Assembly: GCA_905182485.1 (NCBI GenBank)
Contig: CAJJBO010000040.1
Span: forward strand, 1 to 38,404
DNA length: 38,404 nt
Reading direction: 5' to 3'
Source of the DNA: an uncultured Luminiphilus sp.
GTDB lineage: Bacteria > Pseudomonadota > Gammaproteobacteria > Pseudomonadales > Halieaceae
The stretch's first letter is position 1. Each line of letters opens with the position of its first letter. The notes under the pieces are model-generated. The model was not told where the DNA came from. It did no database searches and saw only the letters and a list, made by a program, of their open reading frames with translations. Made by a program: the position numbers and the translations under genes. Below are positions 18,720-27,009 of this stretch, piece after piece.

Positions 18720-18731
18720 TTTTATTTGACT
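18714..18731. promoter_or_regulatory. CrtJ/PpsR-like palindrome between acsF and the BLUF gene
   Basis: The 18 bases TGTCAATTTTATTTGACT match the CrtJ/PpsR consensus TGT-N12-ACA, in its fuller form TGTCA-N8-TGACA, at nine of ten defined positions (the last A is T). The inner half-sites GTCAA-N6-TTGAC are perfect. In purple phototrophs this sequence is the operator for light- and oxygen-repressed pigment genes. The site sits over the acsF promoter and 79 bases before the BLUF start codon, so it could act on both. Confidence 0.65.
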
Positions 18732-18809
18732 ATTGACCCAGTAGCAAGCAACCTGCGCAAAAGTAGTCACCGCGTTGCAGTGACCTAACGCGCCACGAGC
18801 AGGGGCACC

Positions 18810-19331
18810 ATGTCAGATAATACCCCCCAAGCAGACTCTCCGACAGATTCCCCACCAGACTCTCAACCAGATTCTCCGCCCAATTATAGCGGCTCGGCAC
18901 GTCCCGAAAATGCGCTATTTCACCTATGTTACGTGAGCACAGAAACCGAGCACTTCACTCAAGAAGACCTTGTTGCACTGCTGGGAGTCGCGCGCACCGC
19001 CAATACCGAGCACGACGTGACGGGCTTACTACTCTATCGGGAAGGTTCTTTTTACCAACTGCTCGAGGGTAAACAGACCGCGGTGAACCACATCTTTGAG
19101 GTGATTAACCAAGATCCCCGGCACAAAGAAGTACGCATCTTGTTCAGCGGCGAAATAGAAACCCGCGAATTCTCTGACTGGCGAATGGGATTTTTGAATC
19201 TAGATGGCGTGAAGCAGGAAGCGCTTTCAGGCTTTTCAAATTTTTTAGAGGTGGACGCACACCCGCAGGAATTTCTCGAAAAGTTGAGCCGTGGAAAACG
19301 TTTGGCTCTGATGTTCAGGACGATGCTCTAG
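18810..19331 (+). CDS. BLUF domain blue-light photoreceptor
   Basis: FAD-binding blue-light sensor (173 aa) with no attached output domain. The BLUF core spans about residues 34-130. Key flavin-site residues are present: Tyr41 (HLCYVST), Asn65 (ARTANTEH), Gln83 (SFYQLLEG) and the Trp124/Met126 segment (FSDWRMGF). Before the core is a 30-residue, Asp/Ser/Pro-rich, probably disordered tail built from four DSPx units. The ATG is preceded by AGGGG. It is divergent from acsF, sharing a 182-base region with a CrtJ/PpsR-like site, which suggests a role in light control of tetrapyrrole synthesis (inference). Its 3' end overlaps the convergent membrane-protein gene by 17 bases. Confidence 0.93.
   Translation: MSDNTPQADSPTDSPPDSQPDSPPNYSGSARPENALFHLCYVSTETEHFTQEDLVALLGVARTANTEHDVTGLLLYREGSFYQLLEGKQTAVNHIFEVINQDPRHKEVRILFSGEIETREFSDWRMGFLNLDGVKQEALSGFSNFLEVDAHPQEFLEKLSRGKRLALMFRTML
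18834..18881 (+). repeat. Four imperfect 12-base tandem repeats in the BLUF gene
   Basis: Codons 9-24 are four copies of a 12-base unit encoding DSPT, DSPP, DSQP and DSPP. The repeat keeps frame and builds the acidic, proline-rich N-terminal tail. Such a tract can vary in copy number between strains. Confidence 0.75.
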
Positions 19332-19806
19332 GCCGGGATCGGAACTGCGGCCGCCACACCCCCAGCGCCACGTTAGCGGTGGCAACCAAACCAATCAGCA
19401 CCAGAGACGACTGTTCCGCCGACAGGTTCTGCGCCAGCAGTGCCATTTGAGCGGGATCAGCGAGCGCCGCCTCGGCACGACGCGCTTCTTTGACCATCGG
19501 ACTCTGAATGCCCAGCAATGTCCCCTCCAGCATGACAACGGTTGTCACAAACTTAGCCCACGCCCATGGCGCATTGTGAAACCCTGTCACCACCGCCATC
19601 GAAAACAAACCAAAAAGCAAAGATAACACTAGCGAGGGTAGTAGTAGCAAGACGGCAATGCGTTCCATCGCCTGCCGACCGGCGGCATAAAGGCTGAGCG
19701 CTTCTTCAGGGTCAGGTAACTGTCGATGCAGCACCCACAGCACGGCAATCGCACCCAAAAAAGCGATCGCCGTCATCGAGTGACCAAATTTTAGTAGTTG
19801 CCTCAT
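19315..19806 (-). CDS. Small integral membrane protein (DUF2269-like)
   Basis: The protein has 163 residues with four predicted membrane helices: about 10-27 ([15 protein letters not shown]), 50-72 ([20 protein letters not shown]), 82-102 ([18 protein letters not shown]) and 133-150 ([18 protein letters not shown]). The N-terminal helix with a histidine ([11 protein letters not shown]), and the overall four-helix layout, resemble DUF2269/CopD-like membrane proteins. No function is assigned. It ends inside the 3' end of the convergent BLUF gene (17-base overlap). Confidence 0.65.
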   Translation of the reverse strand: MRQLLKFGHSMTAIAFLGAIAVLWVLHRQLPDPEEALSLYAAGRQAMERIAVLLLLPSLVLSLLFGLFSMAVVTGFHNAPWAWAKFVTTVVMLEGTLLGIQSPMVKEARRAEAALADPAQMALLAQNLSAEQSSLVLIGLVATANVALGVWRPQFRSRPRASS

Positions 19807-19919
19807 CTCTCATTCTCGCGTGCTACTGCAGATTAGCGCCCAAACACTATTCAATTGTGTTAAAAAAACGTCCTGATGCTGATCGACCGAGCAACCTCAA
19901 ACTACGAGACGCCTTAACC

Positions 19920-21089
19920 ATGAATTTGTCTTACCCCACATTACAATACGCCCACGACGAAGAAATTGGTTTACTCAGACAAACGCTCAGCCAATTTGCG
20001 GCGCAAGAAATTGGGCCTCGAGCCGCTGAGATCGATCGAAACAACGACTTCCCCAATGATTTATGGCCCAAGTTGGGTGAACTGGGGTTACTGGGCATTA
20101 CGATTCCTGAGGAATATGGTGGCAGCGGCATGGGTTATCTCGCCCACGCCATCGCCATGGAGGAAATCTCTCGCGCTAGCGCGTCCGTGGGGCTTTCCTA
20201 CGGTGCGCACTCCAATCTTTGTCTCAATCAGATTCGGTTAAATGGCACGGAGGCGCAAAAACAGCAGTATTTGCCTGCCTTGTGCAGTGGAGAGCACGTT
20301 GGCGCACTGGCGATGTCGGAACCCAATGCGGGATCTGATGTCGTGAGTATGCGACTGCGAGCGGAGCGTCAAGGTAGCGACTTTGTGCTGAACGGCAACA
20401 AGATGTGGATTACCAATGGCCCAGACGCGAATGTCTACGTCATTTACGCGAAAACAGACCCTGAAGCAGGCTCTAAGGGCATCACCGCTTTTATTGTGGA
20501 GCGTGATACACCCGGATTTTCACGATCACCCAAGCTCGACAAATTGGGGATGCGCGGATCCAATACCTGCGAGTTGGTCTTCGAAAACTGCCAAATCCCG
20601 GCGACACAGATCCTAGGTGAGGTCGGCGCTGGCGTCCGTGTGTTGATGTCAGGCCTAGACTACGAGCGCGCCGTGCTCGCGGGGGGACCTGTTGGCATAC
20701 TGCAGGCCTGCCTTGATGTGGCATTGCCCTATGTACACGAGCGTGAACAGTTCGGACAATCCATTGGCGAGTTTCAATTGGTCCAAGGGAAATTGGCCGA
20801 TATGTATGCGCGGTGCTCAGCCAGCAGGGCTTACTTATATGCGGTCTGTGGTGCCCTAGATCGTGGCGAGCAGAGTCGCAAGGATGCTGCCGCAGTGATT
20901 CTCTATACTGCCGAAGCGGCAACGCAATCTGCTCTTGACGCCATTCAGTTGCTCGGCGGCAACGGTTATATCAATGATTACCCAACCGGACGACTCCTAA
21001 GGGATGCCAAGCTGTATGAAATCGGTGCGGGTACGTCAGAGGTGCGCCGTATGCTCATTGGCAGAGAACTGTTTGCGGATACCGCCTAA
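19920..21089 (+). CDS. Isovaleryl-CoA dehydrogenase
   Basis: FAD-dependent acyl-CoA dehydrogenase that oxidises isovaleryl-CoA to 3-methylcrotonyl-CoA in leucine degradation. The ATG at 19920 gives [16 protein letters not shown]; the frame runs back to a GTG at 19857 but the added residues are not family-like. Signatures include [72 protein letters not shown] (the glutamate expected to be the catalytic base in this subfamily) and [21 protein letters not shown]. Length is 389 residues. The usual leucine-pathway partners (liuBCD) do not follow it; a DUF2452-like gene converges from the other strand. Confidence 0.9.
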   Translation: MNLSYPTLQYAHDEEIGLLRQTLSQFAAQEIGPRAAEIDRNNDFPNDLWPKLGELGLLGITIPEEYGGSGMGYLAHAIAMEEISRASASVGLSYGAHSNLCLNQIRLNGTEAQKQQYLPALCSGEHVGALAMSEPNAGSDVVSMRLRAERQGSDFVLNGNKMWITNGPDANVYVIYAKTDPEAGSKGITAFIVERDTPGFSRSPKLDKLGMRGSNTCELVFENCQIPATQILGEVGAGVRVLMSGLDYERAVLAGGPVGILQACLDVALPYVHEREQFGQSIGEFQLVQGKLADMYARCSASRAYLYAVCGALDRGEQSRKDAAAVILYTAEAATQSALDAIQLLGGNGYINDYPTGRLLRDAKLYEIGAGTSEVRRMLIGRELFADTA

Positions 21090-21157
21090 CTTTCTGAGGC
21101 TCTGTCCTTCTGAAGTTCTGACGCGATGCGGCAGCGCCTCGGTGGTCATGGGTTGAC

Positions 21158-21739
21158 TCAGACGGCAGCAGTGCCAAAGGTATCCATCGCGTGGCCCAAA
21201 GCAGGGACGCCCGGCGGAACGCCCGACTGTCCACTGAGTGCCAAAGACTGCCTGAGGGACGACGCCAGCGCGGTCGTCAGTACCCTCTGCTGATAGGGAA
21301 GATGTCGCTCCCCACGCCTCAACAACGCCTCCCAGCTACCCGATTGTAAGAGCTGTTCCCTGATGCCGGTAAGATATTGCAACAGGGCATCATGCACTGG
21401 CGAGCCTTCTACGACCGATTGATCGAAGACCAGTGACCAAGTCATGTCAATCCGCAAATCGCAGCTACCCACATACGTACCGGGCAGTCGATGGCCCCAC
21501 TCATCAGGGGAGATGAGTGACAGCTTCCATGCGTTCGCCTGAAGATAAAGGTAATAAGATTGCCCTGGCACCACCCGAAACCCAAACGCCGCAGACAGCA
21601 CCAGCGCCGACCAGCAATAGTCTTGCGCGGCCTCGTCACTCGATTTGGCGCTCAGCTCAAACGGCGCTGCCGAGGACAGGTCTTGTAGCACCAAAACCAG
21701 ACCTTTCCCTTGATGCGTATTTTTGCTGCGTTGTTCCAC
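21158..21739 (-). CDS. DUF2452-like conserved hypothetical protein
   Basis: The protein has 193 residues, starting with GTG at 21739 behind GAGAAG. The N-terminal HQGKGLVLVLQDL and the central block FGFRVVPGQSYYLYLQANAW followed by LSLISPDEWGHRLPGTYVGS and DLRIDMTWSL resemble the core of DUF2452-type proteins. The C-terminal part is helical. There is no signal peptide or membrane helix. Function is unknown. It lies 83 bases downstream of the thioesterase gene and may be cotranscribed with it. Confidence 0.65.
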   Translation of the reverse strand: MEQRSKNTHQGKGLVLVLQDLSSAAPFELSAKSSDEAAQDYCWSALVLSAAFGFRVVPGQSYYLYLQANAWKLSLISPDEWGHRLPGTYVGSCDLRIDMTWSLVFDQSVVEGSPVHDALLQYLTGIREQLLQSGSWEALLRRGERHLPYQQRVLTTALASSLRQSLALSGQSGVPPGVPALGHAMDTFGTAAV

Positions 21740-21822
21740 GCGCTTCTCGTTCTGCTGTTATCGGGCTCGAAGTGTGATGGATTCGCCCTCTGGAACCAAC
21801 CGACCCCCATGCTCTCGGGGGA

Positions 21823-22245
21823 TCAAGCTAGTTCCGGATGCCGCTCAATGAGCGCTGCGCGAAAACTCGTCGGCATTGCGGCACTCTTGCGCGTATTGCG
21901 ATCAACAAAGACGTAGGTAAACGTCCCTCGACCTGTCGTTTCGTCGGTGCGGAGATTGCGCATGCTAAACCCAATCACGACGCTTGAATTACCGATGCGC
22001 TCAGACTTGACCTCGACTTCCAACGTGTCTCCGGCGAGGCTCTCACCCAGAAAGTCCATGTTGGCGTTGACGGTAAAAGTGAGATAGTCCTGATTGACCA
22101 CATCTGATACATCCCAACCCAGCTCCGCCCAGTAGTCGCCGAGCACCTCGTCTGCGAAAACAAAATAATTGCCAAAAAAAGCATGCCCATTGGCATCGGT
22201 ATCAGCGAAACGGACCTTGATGGTGCCACGATAAGGGTTTGACAT
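21823..22245 (-). CDS. Hotdog-fold acyl-CoA thioesterase (4HBT family)
   Basis: Single-hotdog thioesterase (140 aa) expected to hydrolyse acyl-CoA thioesters. The catalytic aspartate region reads VRFADTDANGHAFFGNYFVF, matching the YbgC/FadM-type DxDxxGH layout; AGDTLEVEVKSERIGNSSVVIGF forms the central strands. A Shine-Dalgarno GGGAG lies at good distance but inside a short inverted repeat (22252-22264). The exact substrate cannot be told from sequence. Confidence 0.85.
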   Translation of the reverse strand: MSNPYRGTIKVRFADTDANGHAFFGNYFVFADEVLGDYWAELGWDVSDVVNQDYLTFTVNANMDFLGESLAGDTLEVEVKSERIGNSSVVIGFSMRNLRTDETTGRGTFTYVFVDRNTRKSAAMPTSFRAALIERHPELA

Positions 22246-22251
22246 AGTGCG

Positions 22252-22264
22252 GTCTCCCGGAGAC
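22252..22264 (-). promoter_or_regulatory. Inverted repeat enclosing the thioesterase ribosome-binding site
   Basis: GTCTC-CGG-GAGAC on the minus strand forms a 5-base-pair stem with a 3-base loop. The Shine-Dalgarno bases GGGAG lie in its loop and right arm, so the hairpin could mask the ribosome-binding site. Confidence 0.4.
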
Positions 22265-22393
22265 GTCGATATTCATCAATATGACAGAGTGCAGAGTATG
22301 CCGAGTCGCGGCGTCGAGGTCATCTGCCCGATAATGAATCGGCTTAACTGTCCCCCACGAAGTGACGATAAAAACGTGACGACGCATTAGCAT

Positions 22394-22423
22394 TTGTCAT
22401 CTGGCACGCAGAAGCTTTATCAT
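22394..22423 (+). promoter_or_regulatory. Predicted promoter of the cytochrome c/acylase genes
   Basis: TTGTCA (22394-22399), an 18-base spacer and TATCAT (22418-22423) each match five of six sigma-70 consensus bases. Transcription would start near 22430, giving a leader of about 70 bases that contains a stable hairpin. Confidence 0.55.
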
Positions 22424-22441
22424 TCCGCGCTTCGAGTTGGA

Positions 22442-22463
22442 GGGTGCCGGTCTAACCGGCCCC
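22442..22463 (+). promoter_or_regulatory. Stable hairpin in the cytochrome c leader
   Basis: GCCGGT-CTA-ACCGGC (22446-22460) is a perfect 6-base-pair stem, extended by GGG/CCC across a one-base bulge. No T-run follows in either direction, so it is not a typical terminator. It lies 36 bases before the cytochrome start. Confidence 0.5.
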
Positions 22464-22499
22464 CCTCTCCGTCATATTGCGTTACAAAGGAACTACAGA

Positions 22500-22937
22500 A
22501 TGAACACCACCGGGCTAGTCGCCGCTTTTATTGTCATCATTTCCGGCCTCATTTGGGTGGGCACGCACAGCAACGATGCTGAGTGGACAGGGAATCGTAA
22601 TCAATGCGTCGATGAATGCTACGACGATTGGAAGGCCACCAACGGCGGTGGTATTGCTGAAGTTGAGCAGGCCAAGCAGGTGGCGCTGGCAGCCGCGACG
22701 CCCGCCGCACTGGGCAAAAAATATTACGGACAATGTATTGCCTGTCACGGTGGCCGTGGCGAGGGCGGCATTGGTCCACAGCTTGCCGGACAAGCGACCA
22801 CCGATATAGTGGCAAAATTGACCGCTTATCGAGCCGGTGAAGAGCGCGGGGCACAGTCCGCCATGATGTATCCGGTCGCCAAGCCGATGGCCGATCAGGA
22901 CATCAACAATATCGCGGCCTACGTCTCAGGCCTGTAA
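22500..22937 (+). CDS. c-type cytochrome, monoheme, membrane-anchored or secreted
   Basis: Class I cytochrome c of 145 residues. The start is the ATG at 22500 behind AAGGA. Residues 5-21 (GLVAAFIVIISGLIWVG) form a signal or anchor helix. A heme-attachment motif CIACH lies at residues 79-83 in a GKKYYGQCIACHGGRGEGG context like cytochrome c5/c553; M122, M123 or M130 (SAMMYPVAKPM) can serve as axial ligand. An extra N-terminal module (NQCVDECYDDW, residues 35-45) carries two cysteines of unknown role. It is followed after 10 bases by the acylase gene, so the two are probably one transcript. Confidence 0.88.
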   Translation: MNTTGLVAAFIVIISGLIWVGTHSNDAEWTGNRNQCVDECYDDWKATNGGGIAEVEQAKQVALAAATPAALGKKYYGQCIACHGGRGEGGIGPQLAGQATTDIVAKLTAYRAGEERGAQSAMMYPVAKPMADQDINNIAAYVSGL

Positions 22938-22947
22938 GCGACTGCCC

Positions 22948-25086
22948 ATGACGCGCTTGTCGGACGCCCAAGCACTGATCCAAGCGCCCTGGGCAGTGCC
23001 ACACACCCGCCACCGCGCGGTCGCCTTGCTACTGGCGACAACGAGTCTGCTGTTCAGTCTAGCCGGCAATGCCTGGGAGGCAACGATTGAGCGGGACGCC
23101 CTTGGCGTCCCGCATATTTACGGCGACACCAATGCCAATATGGCATTTGGCCTCGCGTATGCCCAAGCGGAGGACGGCTGGGAGATTCTTGAGGAAACAC
23201 TCCCCTATTATCGCGGACATGCGGCCCGCTTTTTTGGTAAGGACGCCGCCGCCACAGATTATTTAGTGCAGTGGTTAGATTTCTGGAACACCATTGAACG
23301 AGATTATGACGCTCAGCTCTCCCCCGATACAAAACGCTATCTCGATGCCTTCGCAACCGGTTTTAATGTCTTTGCGGCAGCGCACCCTGAACGGGTGACA
23401 CTGGACATCTTGCCGGTGACCCCACAAGACGTGATCGCCGCACACATGTTCCGGCATCTCCTCTTTTACGGATTCGAGCAACCCATCACCGCACTGCGTG
23501 CCGATACCAGGCAATTTGAGGTCAGCCAACCACCGCACTTGCCCAACACAGCGATCACACTCGGCTCCAATGCCACCGCCATCGCACCCAGTCGCACACG
23601 AGACGGCTCCACGCTGTTAATGATCAATTCGCATCAACCCCTCACCGGCCCGGTCTCATGGTACGAGGTGCATCTGCAAAGTGGCGAGGGGCTCGACGTG
23701 ATGGGGGGCCTGTTTATCGGCTCACCCGCGCTGGGCGTTGGCTTTAACCAGCATCACGGCTGGGGGGTTACGGTCAATCAACCTGATCTGGTCGATGTTT
23801 ATGCGTTGGAGATGCATCCCCAGCACGACAATCAGTATCGCTTGGATGACGAGTGGCACGAGCTAGAGCACTTTGATATCCCGATTAAAGTGCGGCTGTG
23901 GGGGTGGTTCCCGTGGACGGTTCACGAAGACGGATATCGCTCTATTCACGGACCCGTGATGAAGACCGAACACGGCACCTACGCGGTGCGCTACGCAGGA
24001 ATGGGCGAGATTCGACAAGTAGAGCAATGGTTGGCGCTTAGCGACGCGACCTCTTTCAAAGAGTGGCAAGCCGCGATGGCACTGCAGTACATCGCCAGCT
24101 TTAATTTTGTCTACGCCAATGAAGACGGCGTCATCCATTTTGTACACAATGCGATGATGCCGGACCGCGCCGAAGGGTGGCAGTGGGATCAATATCTTCC
24201 TGGTGATCGCAGCGATCTAATTTGGCAATCCTATTTACCCCCGGCAGCCTTGCCCAGTGTGACGAACCCCTCGTCAGGTTATGTCCACAGTGCCAATCAA
24301 TCCCCTTTTCATATCAGCTCCGAGGGCAGCAACCCGATCCTCGCCGATTATCCCAAGGAGAGCGGCTGGCCCACACGGATGACCAATCGCGCGGTGCGAG
24401 GGTTAGAGCTACTCGACGCCAACACGGCGATCACGTTTGACGCTTTTTCGGATCTCAAGCACGACAATGCCTACTCACCCCGGTATCGCGGTTATCGCTA
24501 TCTCAGTGCGGTGACCGCGCTCGAACCTGACGGACCGGAACAAACGGAAGCGCTGAGCCTGCTAGGGTCCTGGAATCTCCATACCGACAAAGACAATCGA
24601 CAGGCCGCGCTCGGCGTATGTGTCTTGCTGGAAGAATGGTCGATCGAGCGTTCAAAAGAACCCCTCCCCCCCGCCAGAGACACGCTGGTTAAGTGTATGG
24701 CATCGGTCACGGACATATCAGGGCGCCTAGATCCTAAATGGGGCGAGATACAACGACATGGACGCGACGGACGCACTTGGGCAGCATCTGGAGGCCCTGA
24801 CACCCTCCGCGCCATGTATGCAGAGCAGTTAAGCGATGATGATGACTATCTTACCGTCGTGGCCGGCGATGGCCTTTACTATCTCATTGAGTGGACCGCC
24901 GATGGTGAACAAATCATTCGTGGCACGCACCAGTACGGCAGTCACATGACAGACCCTTCCTCTGAGCACTATCTCGACCAAGCGGAAGCCTTCTCAAAGG
25001 AAACATTGCGCGCACCAGGATTCCACACAGCAAACCGAGCCAGTCCAACTCATGGTTATACTGTCTCCTCACCGGTGTCCGATTAA
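22948..25086 (+). CDS. Penicillin acylase family Ntn-hydrolase (N-acyl amidase)
   Basis: Periplasmic amidase of the penicillin acylase / acyl-homoserine-lactone acylase superfamily (712 aa). A signal peptide is visible at about residues 22-42 (AVALLLATTSLLFSLAG), followed by the family start WEATIERDALGVPHIYGDT. Self-cleavage is expected before Ser207 (LGSNATAIAP, like GSNA in PvdQ), giving an alpha chain and a beta chain beginning with the nucleophilic serine. MINSHQPL and the asparagine in VHSANQSP match beta-chain active-site segments. The substrate cannot be decided: acyl-homoserine lactones, acylated amino acids and beta-lactams are all possible. It is coupled to the cytochrome c gene upstream. 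Confidence 0.87.
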   Translation: MTRLSDAQALIQAPWAVPHTRHRAVALLLATTSLLFSLAGNAWEATIERDALGVPHIYGDTNANMAFGLAYAQAEDGWEILEETLPYYRGHAARFFGKDAAATDYLVQWLDFWNTIERDYDAQLSPDTKRYLDAFATGFNVFAAAHPERVTLDILPVTPQDVIAAHMFRHLLFYGFEQPITALRADTRQFEVSQPPHLPNTAITLGSNATAIAPSRTRDGSTLLMINSHQPLTGPVSWYEVHLQSGEGLDVMGGLFIGSPALGVGFNQHHGWGVTVNQPDLVDVYALEMHPQHDNQYRLDDEWHELEHFDIPIKVRLWGWFPWTVHEDGYRSIHGPVMKTEHGTYAVRYAGMGEIRQVEQWLALSDATSFKEWQAAMALQYIASFNFVYANEDGVIHFVHNAMMPDRAEGWQWDQYLPGDRSDLIWQSYLPPAALPSVTNPSSGYVHSANQSPFHISSEGSNPILADYPKESGWPTRMTNRAVRGLELLDANTAITFDAFSDLKHDNAYSPRYRGYRYLSAVTALEPDGPEQTEALSLLGSWNLHTDKDNRQAALGVCVLLEEWSIERSKEPLPPARDTLVKCMASVTDISGRLDPKWGEIQRHGRDGRTWAASGGPDTLRAMYAEQLSDDDDYLTVVAGDGLYYLIEWTADGEQIIRGTHQYGSHMTDPSSEHYLDQAEAFSKETLRAPGFHTANRASPTHGYTVSSPVSD

Positions 25087-25148
25087 ATTTTACAGTGCCA
25101 GATCAACCCGGTATCCACCGCGCACCCAAGAGACCAAAGGATTAAGCT

Positions 25149-26693
25149 ATGAATGGTGCTGAATCACTGATCAATGCTCTCGCGGAGCATGGTATCGACG
25201 CCTGTTTTGCCAACCCGGGCACATCCGAGATGCAGTTGGTCGCTGCCCTTGATAAGCAGCCGCAGATTCGTGCCGTACTCTGCTTATTTGAAGGTGTGGT
25301 GACGGGAGCGGCAGATGGTTACGGACGCATGGCGGACAAGCCCGCACTCACCCTGCTGCACCTAGGCCCGGGCTTTGCCAACGGCATTGCCAACCTGCAC
25401 AACGCGCAGCGAGCACACTCCCCCATTCTCAACATGGTCGGTGACCACGCAACCGATCACCTGCAATACGATGCACCATTGACCAGCGACATTCGCGGCA
25501 TGGCCACGCCGGTATCACAGTCTTTTACCGTCTCGCCCAATGCGGAGGAGTTAGCACAAACAGGCCTTCAGGCGCTGTCCGACAGTCAGGTTTACCCGGG
25601 GTCCATCAGCACTTTCGTGGTGCCCGCCGATCACGCCTGGACGGATATTGCGCCGCCCGCCACGCAGCGCCCAAGCGTGACGACTGAGCGGGCCAGTGAC
25701 GATACCATTGCTGAGGTGGCACAGCAGCTGCGTGACGCGCGCAACAGCAGCTTATTTTTAGGCGGTCGCGCATTGAGAGCAGATGCGCTCTACCAAGCCG
25801 GCCGTATTGCCGCAGCCACCGGCTGCCGGTTGGTCACTGAAACCTTTTTTGCCCGACAGGCACGCGGTATCGGCCGTGTGATCACGGAACGACTGGCCTA
25901 CTTTGGTGAAATGGCTGTCGAGCAACTCGCCGACCTCGACACAGTCGTGCTCGTCGGCGCCAAGGCGCCGGTTTCCTTCTTTGCTTATCCGGACAAGCCA
26001 AGCATGTTATGGCCAGCCACTGCCTCCCTCGCCACCCTAGTCGATGTGCGAATCGACGCGCTCGATGCGCTCACACGGCTGGCAGACCTGCTTGATGCGC
26101 CGGCCCAACCCGTCACAGCGAGCGCCCAAGCGGCACAACCCCTTAATCACGGCAAAATTGATGCGGCCGAGCTGGGCAAAGTGGTGGCCAATCGGTTACC
26201 CGAACATGCCATTGTCTGCGACGAGGGCGCCACCAACAGCCTCGCCACCTTTTTACTCACCGCTAACGCACCGGCCCACGACTGGCTCACATTGACCGGT
26301 GGCGCAATTGGGCAGGGTTTACCGCTCGCGGTGGGCGCAGCAATCGCCTGCCCCGACCGACCCATCATCGCGCTAGAGGCGGATGGCTCAGGGATGTATA
26401 CCGTTCAAGCGCTGTGGACGATGGTGAGAGAGCAATTGGATGTCACCGTGCTACTTTTGAATAACCGCTCTTACGCGATTCTGAATATTGAGCTGGCACG
26501 GGTGGGTGTTGAAGCGCCAGGACCGATCGCTTTATCCCTGCTTGATCTGAGTAACCCCGATCTCAACTGGGCCGACATTGCGCGCGGTATGGGTCTGCAG
26601 GCCTCAACCGTCGAGACGGTGGAGGCGCTCGACCAATCATTCGCAGAGGCCATGGCTCACAAAGGCCCCTCATTGATTGAGGTCATGCTATAG
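25149..26693 (+). CDS. Acetolactate synthase-like thiamine diphosphate enzyme
   Basis: ThDP-dependent enzyme of the acetolactate synthase / benzoylformate decarboxylase superfamily (514 aa). The ATG is preceded by AAAGGA. The catalytic glutamate is E48 (CLFEGVVTGAADGYGRM); the N-terminus FANPGTSEMQL resembles benzoylformate decarboxylase. The ThDP/Mg motif is EADGSGMYTVQALWTMVREQ ending in NN about 28 residues after DGSG. No small subunit (ilvH) follows, and the sequence is shorter than biosynthetic IlvB (about 570), so a catabolic 2-oxoacid decarboxylase or carboligase is likelier than valine synthesis. It lies 62 bases after the acylase gene, possibly cotranscribed. Confidence 0.82.
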   Translation: MNGAESLINALAEHGIDACFANPGTSEMQLVAALDKQPQIRAVLCLFEGVVTGAADGYGRMADKPALTLLHLGPGFANGIANLHNAQRAHSPILNMVGDHATDHLQYDAPLTSDIRGMATPVSQSFTVSPNAEELAQTGLQALSDSQVYPGSISTFVVPADHAWTDIAPPATQRPSVTTERASDDTIAEVAQQLRDARNSSLFLGGRALRADALYQAGRIAAATGCRLVTETFFARQARGIGRVITERLAYFGEMAVEQLADLDTVVLVGAKAPVSFFAYPDKPSMLWPATASLATLVDVRIDALDALTRLADLLDAPAQPVTASAQAAQPLNHGKIDAAELGKVVANRLPEHAIVCDEGATNSLATFLLTANAPAHDWLTLTGGAIGQGLPLAVGAAIACPDRPIIALEADGSGMYTVQALWTMVREQLDVTVLLLNNRSYAILNIELARVGVEAPGPIALSLLDLSNPDLNWADIARGMGLQASTVETVEALDQSFAEAMAHKGPSLIEVML

Positions 26694-27009
26694 CAATTGC
26701 TAGGTAGAATCTGACTACTGCCCGACACCTTGGCCTCTGCTTGTTACCTGGCTATTGCTCTGACGATTGCTCTGACGAGTATCTCGCGGCCCCTACCATG
26801 CCGATCTGCTCAGCAACCCGGCCCAAACAATGCTCCCAACCCGTCTTCAACACAGGGACGAAAAGCCATGTTTTTGTGGGTTAAGTCTATGCGTTGGCGT
26901 CACGGCGAAAGTCGGCGCGCTGATCAACCGCCAACCAACTATCCCAACAAGCAGATAACCCCACTCGTCGGCACGCTGATCAATGAGCGCTTCTTCAACC
27001 CGAAGCGAT
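26694..27009. other. Convergent intergenic region
   Basis: This 316-base gap lies between the TPP enzyme and the 3' end of the beta-oxidation gene. No conserved coding frame was recognised. It holds an exact 12-base tandem duplication (26754-26777) and two copies of CGCTGATCAA near 26920 and 26975. No rho-independent terminator with a T-run was seen. Confidence 0.5.
26754..26777. repeat. 12-base exact tandem duplication
   Basis: ATTGCTCTGACG occurs twice head to tail in non-coding sequence. No function is assigned. Confidence 0.8.

Noticed and set aside
26754-26777. CRISPR or satellite array
   Set aside because: Only two 12-base units, no spacers and no further copies.
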